Positions 42,485-48,528 of a stretch of 48,528 nt of DNA are shown piece after piece; the first letter of the stretch is position 1; every line of letters starts with the position of its first letter. A program made the translations under genes and the position numbers. The stretch is from Phyllobacterium bourgognense. Its GTDB lineage: Bacteria; Pseudomonadota; Alphaproteobacteria; Rhizobiales; Rhizobiaceae. Below the pieces are notes generated by a model. It saw nothing but the letters and a program-made list of their open reading frames with translations, searched no databases and had not been told where the DNA came from. The stretch is taken from assembly GCF_003337575.1 (NCBI RefSeq), contig NZ_QPJM01000023.1, forward strand, positions 1 through 48,528. The letters are read 5' to 3'.

Positions 42485-43515
42485 ATGACTACGCCTGTTC
42501 CTTCATCTGATGGTGACGACTATGCCTCTCTCCTTGCCGAACTCAAGGATAGGATCCGAACAGCTCGCCTGAAGGCGGCCGTCGCTGTCAACCGAGAACT
42601 TATCTTTCTCTATTGGAGCATCGGCCGCGAGATATTGGCCCGACAGACCAGCGAGGGATGGGGGGGCCCGTGTGATCGATCGGCTCGCTGCGGATCTTCG
42701 TCGCGATTTTCCTGAGATGACGGGCCTTTCGCCTCGAAACCTCAAATATATGCGTGCCTTTGCGGAGGCATTTCCCGATGAGGAGATCGTGCAACAACTT
42801 GTTGCACGATTGCCTTGGGGTCATAACGTCAAACTCATTGAGGCTTTGAAGAGTCCTGAAGAGCGGCTTTGGTAGCCAGCATCACATTGAAGTTGGTGGC
42901 CAGGACTACTATCTCGATCTCCTGTTTTATCATTTGCGGTTGCGCTGTTTCGTCGTTGTCGAGCTCAAGATCGAGGAATTCAAGCCGGAATTGGCGGGCA
43001 AAATGAATCTTTATCTTTCCGCGGTCGATGATCAAATCCGGCACGAGTCGGACGCTCCGAGCATCGGGATTATTTTGTGTAAAGGCAAGAATGAGGTTAT
43101 TGTCGAATACGCGCTTCGCGGTTCAACGAAGCCCATGGGCGTTGCGGAATATAGGCTCTCTGGTCTCCTACCCGAGCCGTTGCGAGGAGAGCTTCCGACT
43201 GAAGCTGAGCTTTCTCGCGAATTCCCCCTGATGTCGCTCGTCAAATTGCGCATCGAAGTGGAGCGCGAGATCCGCTTGCTCATCAACGGTCAGAGCGAGG
43301 GCGATCGTCCGCGAGTTATTGGATCGATGCTAGTGGAATTGCAGCGCCTTGGCTTATCTCCCCAAAGCACAGACCGTTTCCAAGCCGCCCTTCAAATCAT
43401 GAACCGCGCAGCCCACGGGATTGAAGTGAACGACGTCGATGCATCCGAAGCGGCTGAGATCGCCGCCGCCTTCCTGGCCGAGCTTCGGACGATGCGTAAG
43501 AGAAATCGGTCGTAA
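42485..43515 (+). pseudogene. YhcG/DUF1016-type PDDEXK nuclease gene, frameshifted and internally deleted
   Basis: ATG 42485 opens YASLLAELKDRIRTARLKAA and ELIFLYWSIGREILARQ, the DUF1016 N-terminus. At a run of seven G (42660-42666) the frame shifts to VIDRLAADLRRDFPEMTGLS, then LKYMRAFAEAFPDEEIVQQL and WGHNVKLIEALKSPEERLW. About 80 expected residues are missing, and it resumes as GFGSQHHIEVGGQDYYLDLL with FVVVELKIEEFKPELAGKMN, the nuclease core, and a C-terminal helical tail ending at 43515. Removing one G repairs the first break, but the central deletion remains. The intact family consists of small nucleases often linked to mobile DNA and restriction-like functions. Confidence 0.8.
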
Positions 43516-43689
43516 CGCTCGTATTCCGATAGAATCACCTTATCTTTTGCAAGCGAGCCCGATACGCCACCTAGAGTTCCAGTCGAGCGATTATGCGATT
43601 TTCGGGCGCACGAAACAGGAACAAAACGTCCTTGAGGACCTTCCCCTGTGAATTCACAGAGTGAACAACTAAAGAATGCGCCCTCCCAC

Positions 43690-44268
43690 TTAGGCAGGCA
43701 CTTTCCGCCGCAAGTGGCTGACCCTTAGCCATACTGCCGAAACGAGGAAATAGAAGGCGCCGAGGCCGGCATACCCTGCAATATTGGCAATGGAGGGCGG
43801 TTCGGGCATCCGCGCCTGAGCAATGAAGAATGCGCCCGCCACAGCGGATTGGCCGCCGCTGAGGACCATCGCCCACTGGCCGCCATTTGTCCTCCACCGG
43901 CGAAGGGCCGTGCCAAGCTGCAAGAGGCCCGAGAAGATGGCCCAGAGACCAAAAGCGCTCAGAACCCAATTCATGCTCATTGAGAGCGCAACAACGACGG
44001 CGACCGACATGACGGAACTGACGGCGACATTGATTGCCTGTGTTCGGTTGTTGCCCAGCCCGCCACTGCGCGATGCATCGACGAAATTGGCGGCGGCATC
44101 CCAGGCAGGGTAGATGATCAGCAAGGCGGCGGCGATGGAAGCCGATTGCTGGCCGATAGTCAACGCAGCTGCGACCCAGACGGCAGAAAACCCTGCTCGC
44201 GTGAAATAGTATCGCGTCAGCCATTGCTCCTTCTCGCGAGAAGCGACAGTAGTTTGGTAATGAGTCAT
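43690..44268 (-). CDS. DUF308-like membrane protein
   Basis: 192 residues from ATG 44268; AGGAAAG lies 10 bases upstream and an ATG at 44301 is also possible. About six membrane helices: FSAVWVAAALTIGQQSASIA, AALLIIYPAWDAAANFVDAS, VSSVMSVAVVVALSMSMNWV, LSAFGLWAIFSGLLQLGTAL, and so on. The pattern matches DUF308/HdeD-like inner-membrane proteins. Last gene of a three-gene leftward operon headed by TetR. Function unknown, possibly envelope or acid stress. Confidence 0.75.
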   Translation of the reverse strand: MTHYQTTVASREKEQWLTRYYFTRAGFSAVWVAAALTIGQQSASIAAALLIIYPAWDAAANFVDASRSGGLGNNRTQAINVAVSSVMSVAVVVALSMSMNWVLSAFGLWAIFSGLLQLGTALRRWRTNGGQWAMVLSGGQSAVAGAFFIAQARMPEPPSIANIAGYAGLGAFYFLVSAVWLRVSHLRRKVPA

Positions 44269-44404
44269 ATAGATATCTTTCCTGTTGTTGGGTGGGGTCA
44301 TGAAAACGGCCGCTCAACACACGCTGACGCCGACGTAAAGGATGCCGTTGACAAGTAGGAGCCTTTCGAACCAGTGGGGCGGCCGAACTGACGGCGGCGG
44401 CGGC

Positions 44405-45031
44405 TCACATGGGCGGAACCACGCCATTCTTGCCGACAAGGACTTGGTGGGCGATGGTGCCGGTTGCAGCCTTCTCGGCAGGTACGAAGACGATGGCGCC
44501 GGGAATGAGATCATCCTTGGTCGCCGGAGCAAAGGTCACGACAGGCGTGCCGTCCGGTATGGAGATCTTCTTTTCCTTGCCGTGATAGGAAACGGTGACC
44601 ATCCGGCCGTCGACGTCCTTGACTGCGTTTGCCACAGTAGCATTGGTCATGCTGCTGTTAGGTTTAAGGTCCCAACCATAGCTGCCCTCACCTGCACCTT
44701 TCAGTGCCGGCGGGAAGATGAGCACTTCAAGCGCGCCGTCACCACCGCCTTCTTTCGGCAGAGATGCGATGCCAACGAAGTCGCCGGGCTTGATGTCAGT
44801 GACCTTTGCGTTTGCCACGCTGGCAAGTTTCCAGTCATCGGCAAGAGCGACATCGACGGTCTCTCCGTCGCGCGTCTTCACCTTCAGCGTAGACGCGCTG
44901 TAGCTGACGATGCTGCCCCTGACGTGAACTTGCTCGGCCTTATCTTCGGCATGTACAGGCGACGCCGGAATAGCCATCGCCACGATACCGGATAGCCCCA
45001 GCACGAGAGCGGGGAGAATGTTCTTCATCAT
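44405..45031 (-). CDS. Secreted DUF5666-like beta protein
   Basis: 208 residues, GGAAGGTAAAA before the ATG pair. Signal peptide MKNILPALVLGLSGIVAMAI ending VHA-ED. The mature part is beta-rich with VHVRGSIVSYSASTLKVKTR, then DIKPGDFVGIASLPKEGGGD and MVTVSYHGKEKKISIPDGTP, OB-like repeats of the DUF5666 type. Periplasmic, role unknown. It lies between the TetR and DUF308 genes, with a TetR operator candidate 11 bases upstream of its start, so it is probably TetR-controlled. Confidence 0.75.
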   Translation of the reverse strand: MMKNILPALVLGLSGIVAMAIPASPVHAEDKAEQVHVRGSIVSYSASTLKVKTRDGETVDVALADDWKLASVANAKVTDIKPGDFVGIASLPKEGGGDGALEVLIFPPALKGAGEGSYGWDLKPNSSMTNATVANAVKDVDGRMVTVSYHGKEKKISIPDGTPVVTFAPATKDDLIPGAIVFVPAEKAATGTIAHQVLVGKNGVVPPM

Positions 45032-45041
45032 TTTTACCTTC

Positions 45042-45055
45042 CTACTGATTGGTAG
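45042..45055. promoter_or_regulatory. Candidate TetR operator, downstream copy
   Basis: CTACT-GATT-GGTAG, a 14-bp near-palindrome between the tetR stop and the next start. It matches the second site at 45703-45716 in arm sequence and spacing (CTACY-N4-GRTAG). Confidence 0.55.
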
Positions 45056-45103
45056 TTTGACTAGCTAGAGTTGTCACTCCGGACGGTTTAATTGCCCGAA
45101 GCT

Positions 45104-45694
45104 TTATTGGGCGACGGTCGGAGACAGTCGCTGCAAGGTGGGCGCCAGAATGGCGGGGAACACTTCCGGCGTTCCGTAGGCCCGCGCTGAAAGCATGGCT
45201 CCGTGGACAGACGCCATGAATGCCTCAGCCTCGACCCGAGGTTGGCTTGACAGACTTAAAGCCCCCTCCCTGGAGCCTCGTTCCATGACCGAGGTCAGCC
45301 ATGTCGAGAGAAAGCGAAAAAAAGCCTTCACCTCCCCCGCGATTTCCGGCGGCAAAGCTGGCAACTCACTTGCAAGCAGAGCGCACACGCAAAAGGGCCT
45401 GCTTGCATCCTCAATGCATTTGGCCCAGTGGCCCGCATAGGTTTTGAGGAGTTCGAGTGGGTCCGGCGCGTCTTGCTCCAGAGCCGCTATACCCACCTCG
45501 GCATCTTGACGATAGCGTATCACTAGCGTGCGGACCAAATCGACCTTGCTCGGAAAATGGTGATGGATGCTGGCCTTGCGAATGCCGACGACCTTCGCAA
45601 TATCGGCATAGCTGAAGCCGTTATATCCTCCGCTCGTGATCAGTGTTCGCGCGGAAGCCAGGATTTCGTCGGATGTCGTCAAAACACTGTTCAT
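45104..45694 (-). CDS. TetR-family transcriptional repressor
   Basis: 196 residues. HTH EILASARTLITSGGYNGFSY then ADIAKVVGIRKASIHHHFPS and KVDLVRTLVIRYRQDAEVGI. The ligand domain (TYAGHWAKCIEDASRPFCVC, then PPEIAGEVKAFFRFLSTWL) has two Cys close together (FCVCALLASELPALP), as in AcuR/NemR-like regulators that sense electrophiles or quinones; this is suggestive only. First gene of the leftward operon with the DUF5666-like and DUF308-like genes. Two matching palindromes flank it. Confidence 0.9.
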   Translation of the reverse strand: MNSVLTTSDEILASARTLITSGGYNGFSYADIAKVVGIRKASIHHHFPSKVDLVRTLVIRYRQDAEVGIAALEQDAPDPLELLKTYAGHWAKCIEDASRPFCVCALLASELPALPPEIAGEVKAFFRFLSTWLTSVMERGSREGALSLSSQPRVEAEAFMASVHGAMLSARAYGTPEVFPAILAPTLQRLSPTVAQ

Positions 45695-45702
45695 CCCTCT
45701 GT

Positions 45703-45716
45703 CTACCTTCTGATAG
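45703..45716. promoter_or_regulatory. Candidate TetR operator, autoregulatory copy
   Basis: CTACC-TTCT-GATAG, 9 bases upstream of the tetR start codon (minus strand), where bound repressor would block initiation. Partner of 45042-45055. Confidence 0.55.
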
Positions 45717-45952
45717 GGAGGCTGTCAAGCATAAAGCAGCTCCCGCGACACCCCGCGGTCGAGACGCTGACAGACTTCTATGCCTCGATCTCCTGCTGGA
45801 GGGCTTAATTCTATCCGACACAAATCTTGCGTTCTCCGATTTGATAGCCGATCTGGATCCGCAGGAATATTCAGGCAGCGCTCTCAAATCCGTGGAAAAA
45901 TTCTTTCTCAACAGGGGCTGCAACTAACCGGTAGCAGATTACGGAAGCTTCT

Positions 45953-46267
45953 TTGATCGTCCGCTTGGGGCCGGAAGCGGTGATTCGCGTTGACACCGCC
46001 AACGGGCCGGGCATGAAATGCGTGATGATCAGCCCAACTCGCCTTATCGTTGTTGTTGCATTCAGCCGAGTAGACAATGGGCAGCTTGTGCCTGCCTATG
46101 ATCCGATGCAGTTTGATACCCCGGAAGATGCCACTCGAATGGCGCGCTATCTCGCCGTAGAATGCGCCGGCGTCTTGGCGTGGGTTCGCGATGCACAGCC
46201 TGAGGCGGGAGGCTACGGGCCTCCGACGATCCTGTTTCAATCCGGCGACGTCCCGGAACTGGAGTAG
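45953..46267 (+). CDS. Hypothetical protein (TTG start)
   Basis: 104 residues if TTG 45953 is used (CGGAAG at spacing about 6); the first ATG at 46013 would leave 84. MKCVMISPTRLIVVVAFSRV, then DNGQLVPAYDPMQFDTPEDA and TRMARYLAVECAGVLAWVRD. Mixed alpha/beta, soluble. No family named. The following HEPN-like gene starts 16 bases after its stop. Confidence 0.55.
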   Translation: MIVRLGPEAVIRVDTANGPGMKCVMISPTRLIVVVAFSRVDNGQLVPAYDPMQFDTPEDATRMARYLAVECAGVLAWVRDAQPEAGGYGPPTILFQSGDVPELE

Positions 46268-46283
46268 CCATCAAGCGATCAAG

Positions 46284-46727
46284 ATGACATGGGAAGCAAA
46301 CATTCAAAACCTCGTCAAAATTGGCGCGGTCAAAATCACCCGGCGCGATGAAGCGGTCATTGACCAGCGCCTGGCAGACGCCGAGGCATACTTATCGGAC
46401 GCTCGAATTGTTGCGACCACTCAATCCCGCTTCTTGCTGGCCGTTGAAGGTGTGCGCCAGGCAAGTCTTGCCATCGCAAACCATGCCGGGATCAAAGTTA
46501 TTCCCAACGCCCAGCACAAGGTTGACGTGTCGCAGCTCGCTGCAATGATTACCCAGCTTGAAACCGTCGTTCCGGGTGCAGCAAAAACCTTGGGAGATTT
46601 CCGCAATATCCGCATACAACGCAAGAGCGTGTCGCCTGCCCCATCAATCTCGCCGGAGCAGGCTGCCAAGGCAGTGGATATTCTAAAACAGCTTCTCACC
46701 CGTGCCCGAATTCTCACAAGTGTCTGA
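46284..46727 (+). CDS. HEPN-like helical protein
   Basis: 147 residues from ATG 46284. DQRLADAEAYLSDARIVATT, then QSRFLLAVEGVRQASLAIAN and TLGDFRNIRIQRKSVSP. The helix-bundle pattern with DFRNIRI resembles minimal HEPN-domain proteins, but the catalytic RxxxxH is not evident (RNIRIQR only), so RNase activity is not implied. Likely co-transcribed with the preceding ORF, which could be a partner. Confidence 0.5.
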   Translation: MTWEANIQNLVKIGAVKITRRDEAVIDQRLADAEAYLSDARIVATTQSRFLLAVEGVRQASLAIANHAGIKVIPNAQHKVDVSQLAAMITQLETVVPGAAKTLGDFRNIRIQRKSVSPAPSISPEQAAKAVDILKQLLTRARILTSV

Positions 46728-47096
46728 AACATCCGCAAAACCTTGGCACGGTAAGCCTCTTCGGCACAGTCAACCAGAATCATTAAATTTGTAATGGCTC
46801 GCGTAGCTGAAGATTCAGGGACGGCAGTTATGCTTCGTAAAAAGTGGAGAATGTAATGGCTTGACCAGGAACATCATTCGGCAAACGAGTCCGGACGGAA
46901 GCAGTGTCGAGACCGTCGCCAGCCATTCAGTCCAGCACGTTTCAGCAGTAGCTGCTGTTGTTCACATCGCTCGTCAACGAACATCCGATGCGCCCGTCAC
47001 TCTATCGCAAAACTCGCGCATGTTCATGAACTGTCGCACGTAGGTCCAGTTTGAGCCACGGGCCGTTAAAGACCGCAGACCGTCGGCCACCTGTCT
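46728..47096. other. Gap of about 370 bases
   Basis: A 60-residue frame at 46861 (TTG; TRNIIRQTSPDGSSVETVAS) has no ribosome site or family. Nothing else is supported. Confidence 0.25.
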
Positions 47097-47225
47097 TCAG
47101 TGAAGGGTTGGTTCAGCCTCGATGTGTTGCGGTGCCGACAGGAACGGATCCAGATCATCATCGCGATAGAGGCGCGGAACGTTCTTGTTGCCGCGGCTCC
47201 ATGGAATTAGATCACGTACGCTCAT
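47097..47225 (-). CDS. Truncated Hsp20-like N-terminal peptide (42 aa)
   Basis: ATG 47225 with AAAGGAGACGAGATC encodes MSVRDLIPWSRGNKNVPRLY, then RDDDLDPFLSAPQHIEAEPT-LH-stop. MSVRDLIPW.RG...VP.LYR..D.DPFLSL is the N-terminus of a class of rhizobial Hsp20 proteins, whose alpha-crystallin domain is entirely missing. A strong ribosome site is retained. It lies 93 bases downstream of the intact Hsp20 gene and may be co-expressed on heat shock. Either a decayed second hsp20 or a free-standing micropeptide. Confidence 0.6.
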   Translation of the reverse strand: MSVRDLIPWSRGNKNVPRLYRDDDLDPFLSAPQHIEAEPTLH

Positions 47226-47269
47226 GATCTCGTCTCCTTTCGTGTTTCTCCTCTTTCTATGCCAGAGGC

Positions 47270-47292
47270 GCCCAGTTCCGTTTGGAACGGGC
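47270..47292 (-). terminator. Hairpin after hsp20
   Basis: GCCC-A-GTTCC and GGAAC-GGGC pair as 9 bp with one bulged base and loop GTTT, 26 bases after the hsp20 stop. No U-run follows, so it may be a processing or partial termination signal between hsp20 and the 42-residue peptide. Confidence 0.4.
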
Positions 47293-47317
47293 ACCTGCTG
47301 GGCTGCTCACTTGCCGA

Positions 47318-47788
47318 TCAGGCGGCGACGCTGCCTTCGACCCGCTTGCGCGCAGGTTTTGTGCCGGGATCGGCATTGATGGCGATGCGGCGTGGCTTCA
47401 TCTCCTCGGGAACTTCCTTCTTGAGATCGACCACAAGCAGACCGTTTTCCAGTCGCGCACTGGTAACGCTCACATGGTCAGCCAGTTCAAAGCGGTGCGT
47501 GAACGGCCGCAGGGCCAGGCCGTGATGGAGATATTGTACTTCCTCGCCGTTGGGCTTCGCGCCATTGACCACAAGCATATTCGGCTCGTGCGTGATCGAT
47601 AGCTCGACTTCGGCAAAGCCGGCCACAGCGATGACAATACGGTAGCTGTCTTGACCGAGCTTGACGATATCATAAGGCGGCCACTTCTCGCTGGCTTGCA
47701 GATGACCGGCGTTTTCGAGCAGGTGGAAAATCCGGTCGAAGCCGATGCTCGACCGGTAGAAGGGGGAAAAATCCACATTGCTTCTCAT
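47318..47788 (-). CDS. Hsp20 (IbpA-type) small heat-shock protein
   Basis: 156 residues from ATG 47788 (GGAGGATATAGCT upstream). MRSNVDFSPFYRSSIGFDRI then FHLLENAGH is the IbpA-type N-terminus; the alpha-crystallin domain runs from PPYDIVKLGQDSYRIVIAVA through AEVELSITHEPNMLVVNG to ARLENGLLVVDLKKEVPEEM. The C-terminal IxI-like anchor is RIAIN. A holdase chaperone that keeps unfolding proteins soluble in the cytoplasm. Its leader carries a ROSE-like thermometer, so translation should rise with temperature. Confidence 0.95.
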   Translation of the reverse strand: MRSNVDFSPFYRSSIGFDRIFHLLENAGHLQASEKWPPYDIVKLGQDSYRIVIAVAGFAEVELSITHEPNMLVVNGAKPNGEEVQYLHHGLALRPFTHRFELADHVSVTSARLENGLLVVDLKKEVPEEMKPRRIAINADPGTKPARKRVEGSVAA

Positions 47789-47880
47789 AGCTATATCCTC
47801 CTTTAGAGCAACATAGGTACGAGGGCGCGCCAAGAAGCTGGCGCTCCCTGACATTGCCGGCCCAACTGTGGCAGCCGACA
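47789..47880 (-). promoter_or_regulatory. ROSE-like RNA thermometer in the hsp20 leader
   Basis: On the minus strand AUGUUGCUCU (47805-47814) pairs with the GGAGGAUAU ribosome site around a short AAA loop, with the G of UUGCU bulged, exactly the ROSE layout. Further 5', GGGAGCGCCA and TGGCGCGCCC (47823-47848) form a stable upstream stem, also as in ROSE elements. Confidence 0.75.
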
Positions 47881-48060
47881 ACCAAAATTTGGGTATCGTC
47901 TTTCCCGGCGTCAAGGGAGAGAAACAGCGTCTTTTGCATCCACTCGATGATTCCAGAGAGGGAACGCTCCGGGCTAGCGGACGTTATTTTTCCGTCCTTT
48001 GGATGATCGCCAATGGGCTACCTGCTTCAGTTGATTGTCACCATCAGGGAGGATCGATCC

Positions 48061-48288
48061 GTGATCATAACACGTGGCGAAGTCATCGCCGTTCTCGGAC
48101 CCGTCGACGAAACGTTGGTGGCAGAGATAATGGCAACCGGGGCGTCGCTCAGTGAACTGAGGGAGGCATTCGCATGGATAAACTCCGATGAGGCGCTGAT
48201 GAACGAAGGTCGACCACTTCCGGGAACCCGCGTCGCTGCCCTCATCGATCTGATCGAGCCTGAGGAAGATGAGGATTTGGGATTGTAA
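48061..48288 (+). CDS. Small acidic hypothetical protein (GTG start)
   Basis: GTG 48061 with GGGAGG at spacing 9. 75 residues: ITRGEVIAVLGPVDETLVAE, then IMATGASLSELREAFAWINS and ALMNEGRPLPGTRVAALIDL. It is of a type common in Rhizobiaceae/Mesorhizobium (IITRGEVIAVLGPVDD..VAEI.ATGAS..EL.EA.AW...DEA..NEGR.LP). Soluble, mostly helical, function unknown. The preceding 100 bases hold nothing else. Confidence 0.75.
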   Translation: MIITRGEVIAVLGPVDETLVAEIMATGASLSELREAFAWINSDEALMNEGRPLPGTRVAALIDLIEPEEDEDLGL

Positions 48289-48406
48289 GCCGGATACCGC
48301 GCCAAGTCGCGATGCAGCACGATGCCTTGGCGCCTGATTTCGGACACGTCCCGGGTCCAGCTGAGTTGACGCCAGCACCAATCTTGAATGACAGGAGGCC
48401 GATATA

Positions 48407-48490
48407 ATGGATTTACAAATGACCGAGCTGATCGCCTTTATCGCCGCATTGATCATGGTCGGCCAATGCTTTTCGCAAAGGTGGCACTGA
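48407..48490 (+). CDS. 27-residue membrane miniprotein
   Basis: ATG 48407 preceded by AGGAGG at spacing 9. MDLQMTELIAFIAALIMVGQ then CFSQRWH-stop: one hydrophobic helix with short polar ends. Too short for automatic gene callers, but the near-perfect ribosome site argues it is translated. Family not recognised. Confidence 0.5.
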   Translation: MDLQMTELIAFIAALIMVGQCFSQRWH

Positions 48491-48528
48491 GCGCTGCGCT
48501 GTCGCCGACGAAGCGCGTGAAAACTGCA

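Noticed and set aside
43647-43658. Palindrome TGTGAATTCACA resembling a CRP site
   Set aside because: CRP sites need TGTGA-N6-TCACA; here the spacer is 2. It lies after stop codons and is probably chance.
1-48528. CRISPR arrays, rRNA genes, complete insertion sequences or prophage genes
   Set aside because: No regular repeat-spacer pattern, no rRNA-like conserved blocks, and no transposase or phage structural frames were found on reading both strands.

Overview
The window reads as chromosome or replicon sequence of a Hyphomicrobiales (Rhizobiales) alphaproteobacterium of the Rhizobiaceae/Phyllobacteriaceae type. The reasons are the family content (CHD adenylate cyclases with TPR tails, DUF1194, DUF1127, DUF4167, DUF6494, a BacA/SbmA-type ABC exporter, an Hsp20 gene behind a ROSE-like RNA thermometer), the moderately high GC seen by eye, and the many small rhizobial-type proteins. 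I see no rRNA, tRNA, CRISPR array, complete insertion sequence or phage module. The stretch is accessory in character: intact genes alternate with at least fifteen truncated or frameshifted remnants.

Layout. 0-0.6 kb holds gene debris (autotransporter barrel end, azoreductase end). 0.8-8.1 kb is a signalling block: an S51 peptidase, then on the minus strand a SAM-domain cyclase remnant, a methyltransferase, two class III adenylate cyclase/TPR proteins (the second frameshifted) and a membrane diguanylate cyclase. 8.5-16.2 kb holds a SRAP abasic-site protein, several secreted small proteins (one almost pure glycine repeat), an exported S33-type hydrolase, a LuxR regulator, a cold-shock protein and an exported truncated hemoglobin. 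16.7-21.6 kb holds a DUF1194 VWA-like secreted protein, an ECF sigma factor, an unassigned Cys/His protein, and an HWE/HisKA_2-type sensor kinase. 22-24 kb is mostly debris (SDR, flavin monooxygenase and methyltransferase pieces) around an intact PPC/DUF296 protein.

24-28.5 kb is visibly GC-richer: a class I methyltransferase and a two-gene operon of an exported protein-isoaspartate methyltransferase overlapping a polytopic spermidine-synthase-like protein. 28.5-38 kb is a small-protein zone with an SbmA/BacA-type ABC transporter, a LysR regulator beside a broken MFS gene, a PIN-toxin remnant, a dihydrofolate-reductase-like enzyme and a P-loop kinase-like protein. 38.3-40.3 kb is a divergent SDR/LysR pair. 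40.6-43.5 kb holds an alpha/beta hydrolase (whose 5' end is partly duplicated 12 kb away) and a broken YhcG/DUF1016 nuclease. 43.7-45.7 kb is a TetR-headed three-gene envelope operon with two matching palindromic operator candidates. The right end holds Hsp20 with its thermometer, a truncated Hsp20 N-terminus, and two small proteins.

The themes are nucleotide second-messenger signalling, exported stress and repair proteins, and gene decay. The most promising leads are the exported repair operon at 25.2-28.5 kb, the Tat-type exported truncated hemoglobin, the TetR operator pair, the ROSE-type thermometer, and an unassigned protein with a GVCHQxANQ motif beside an ECF sigma/VWA pair. All names come from reading the translations; no database search was run.
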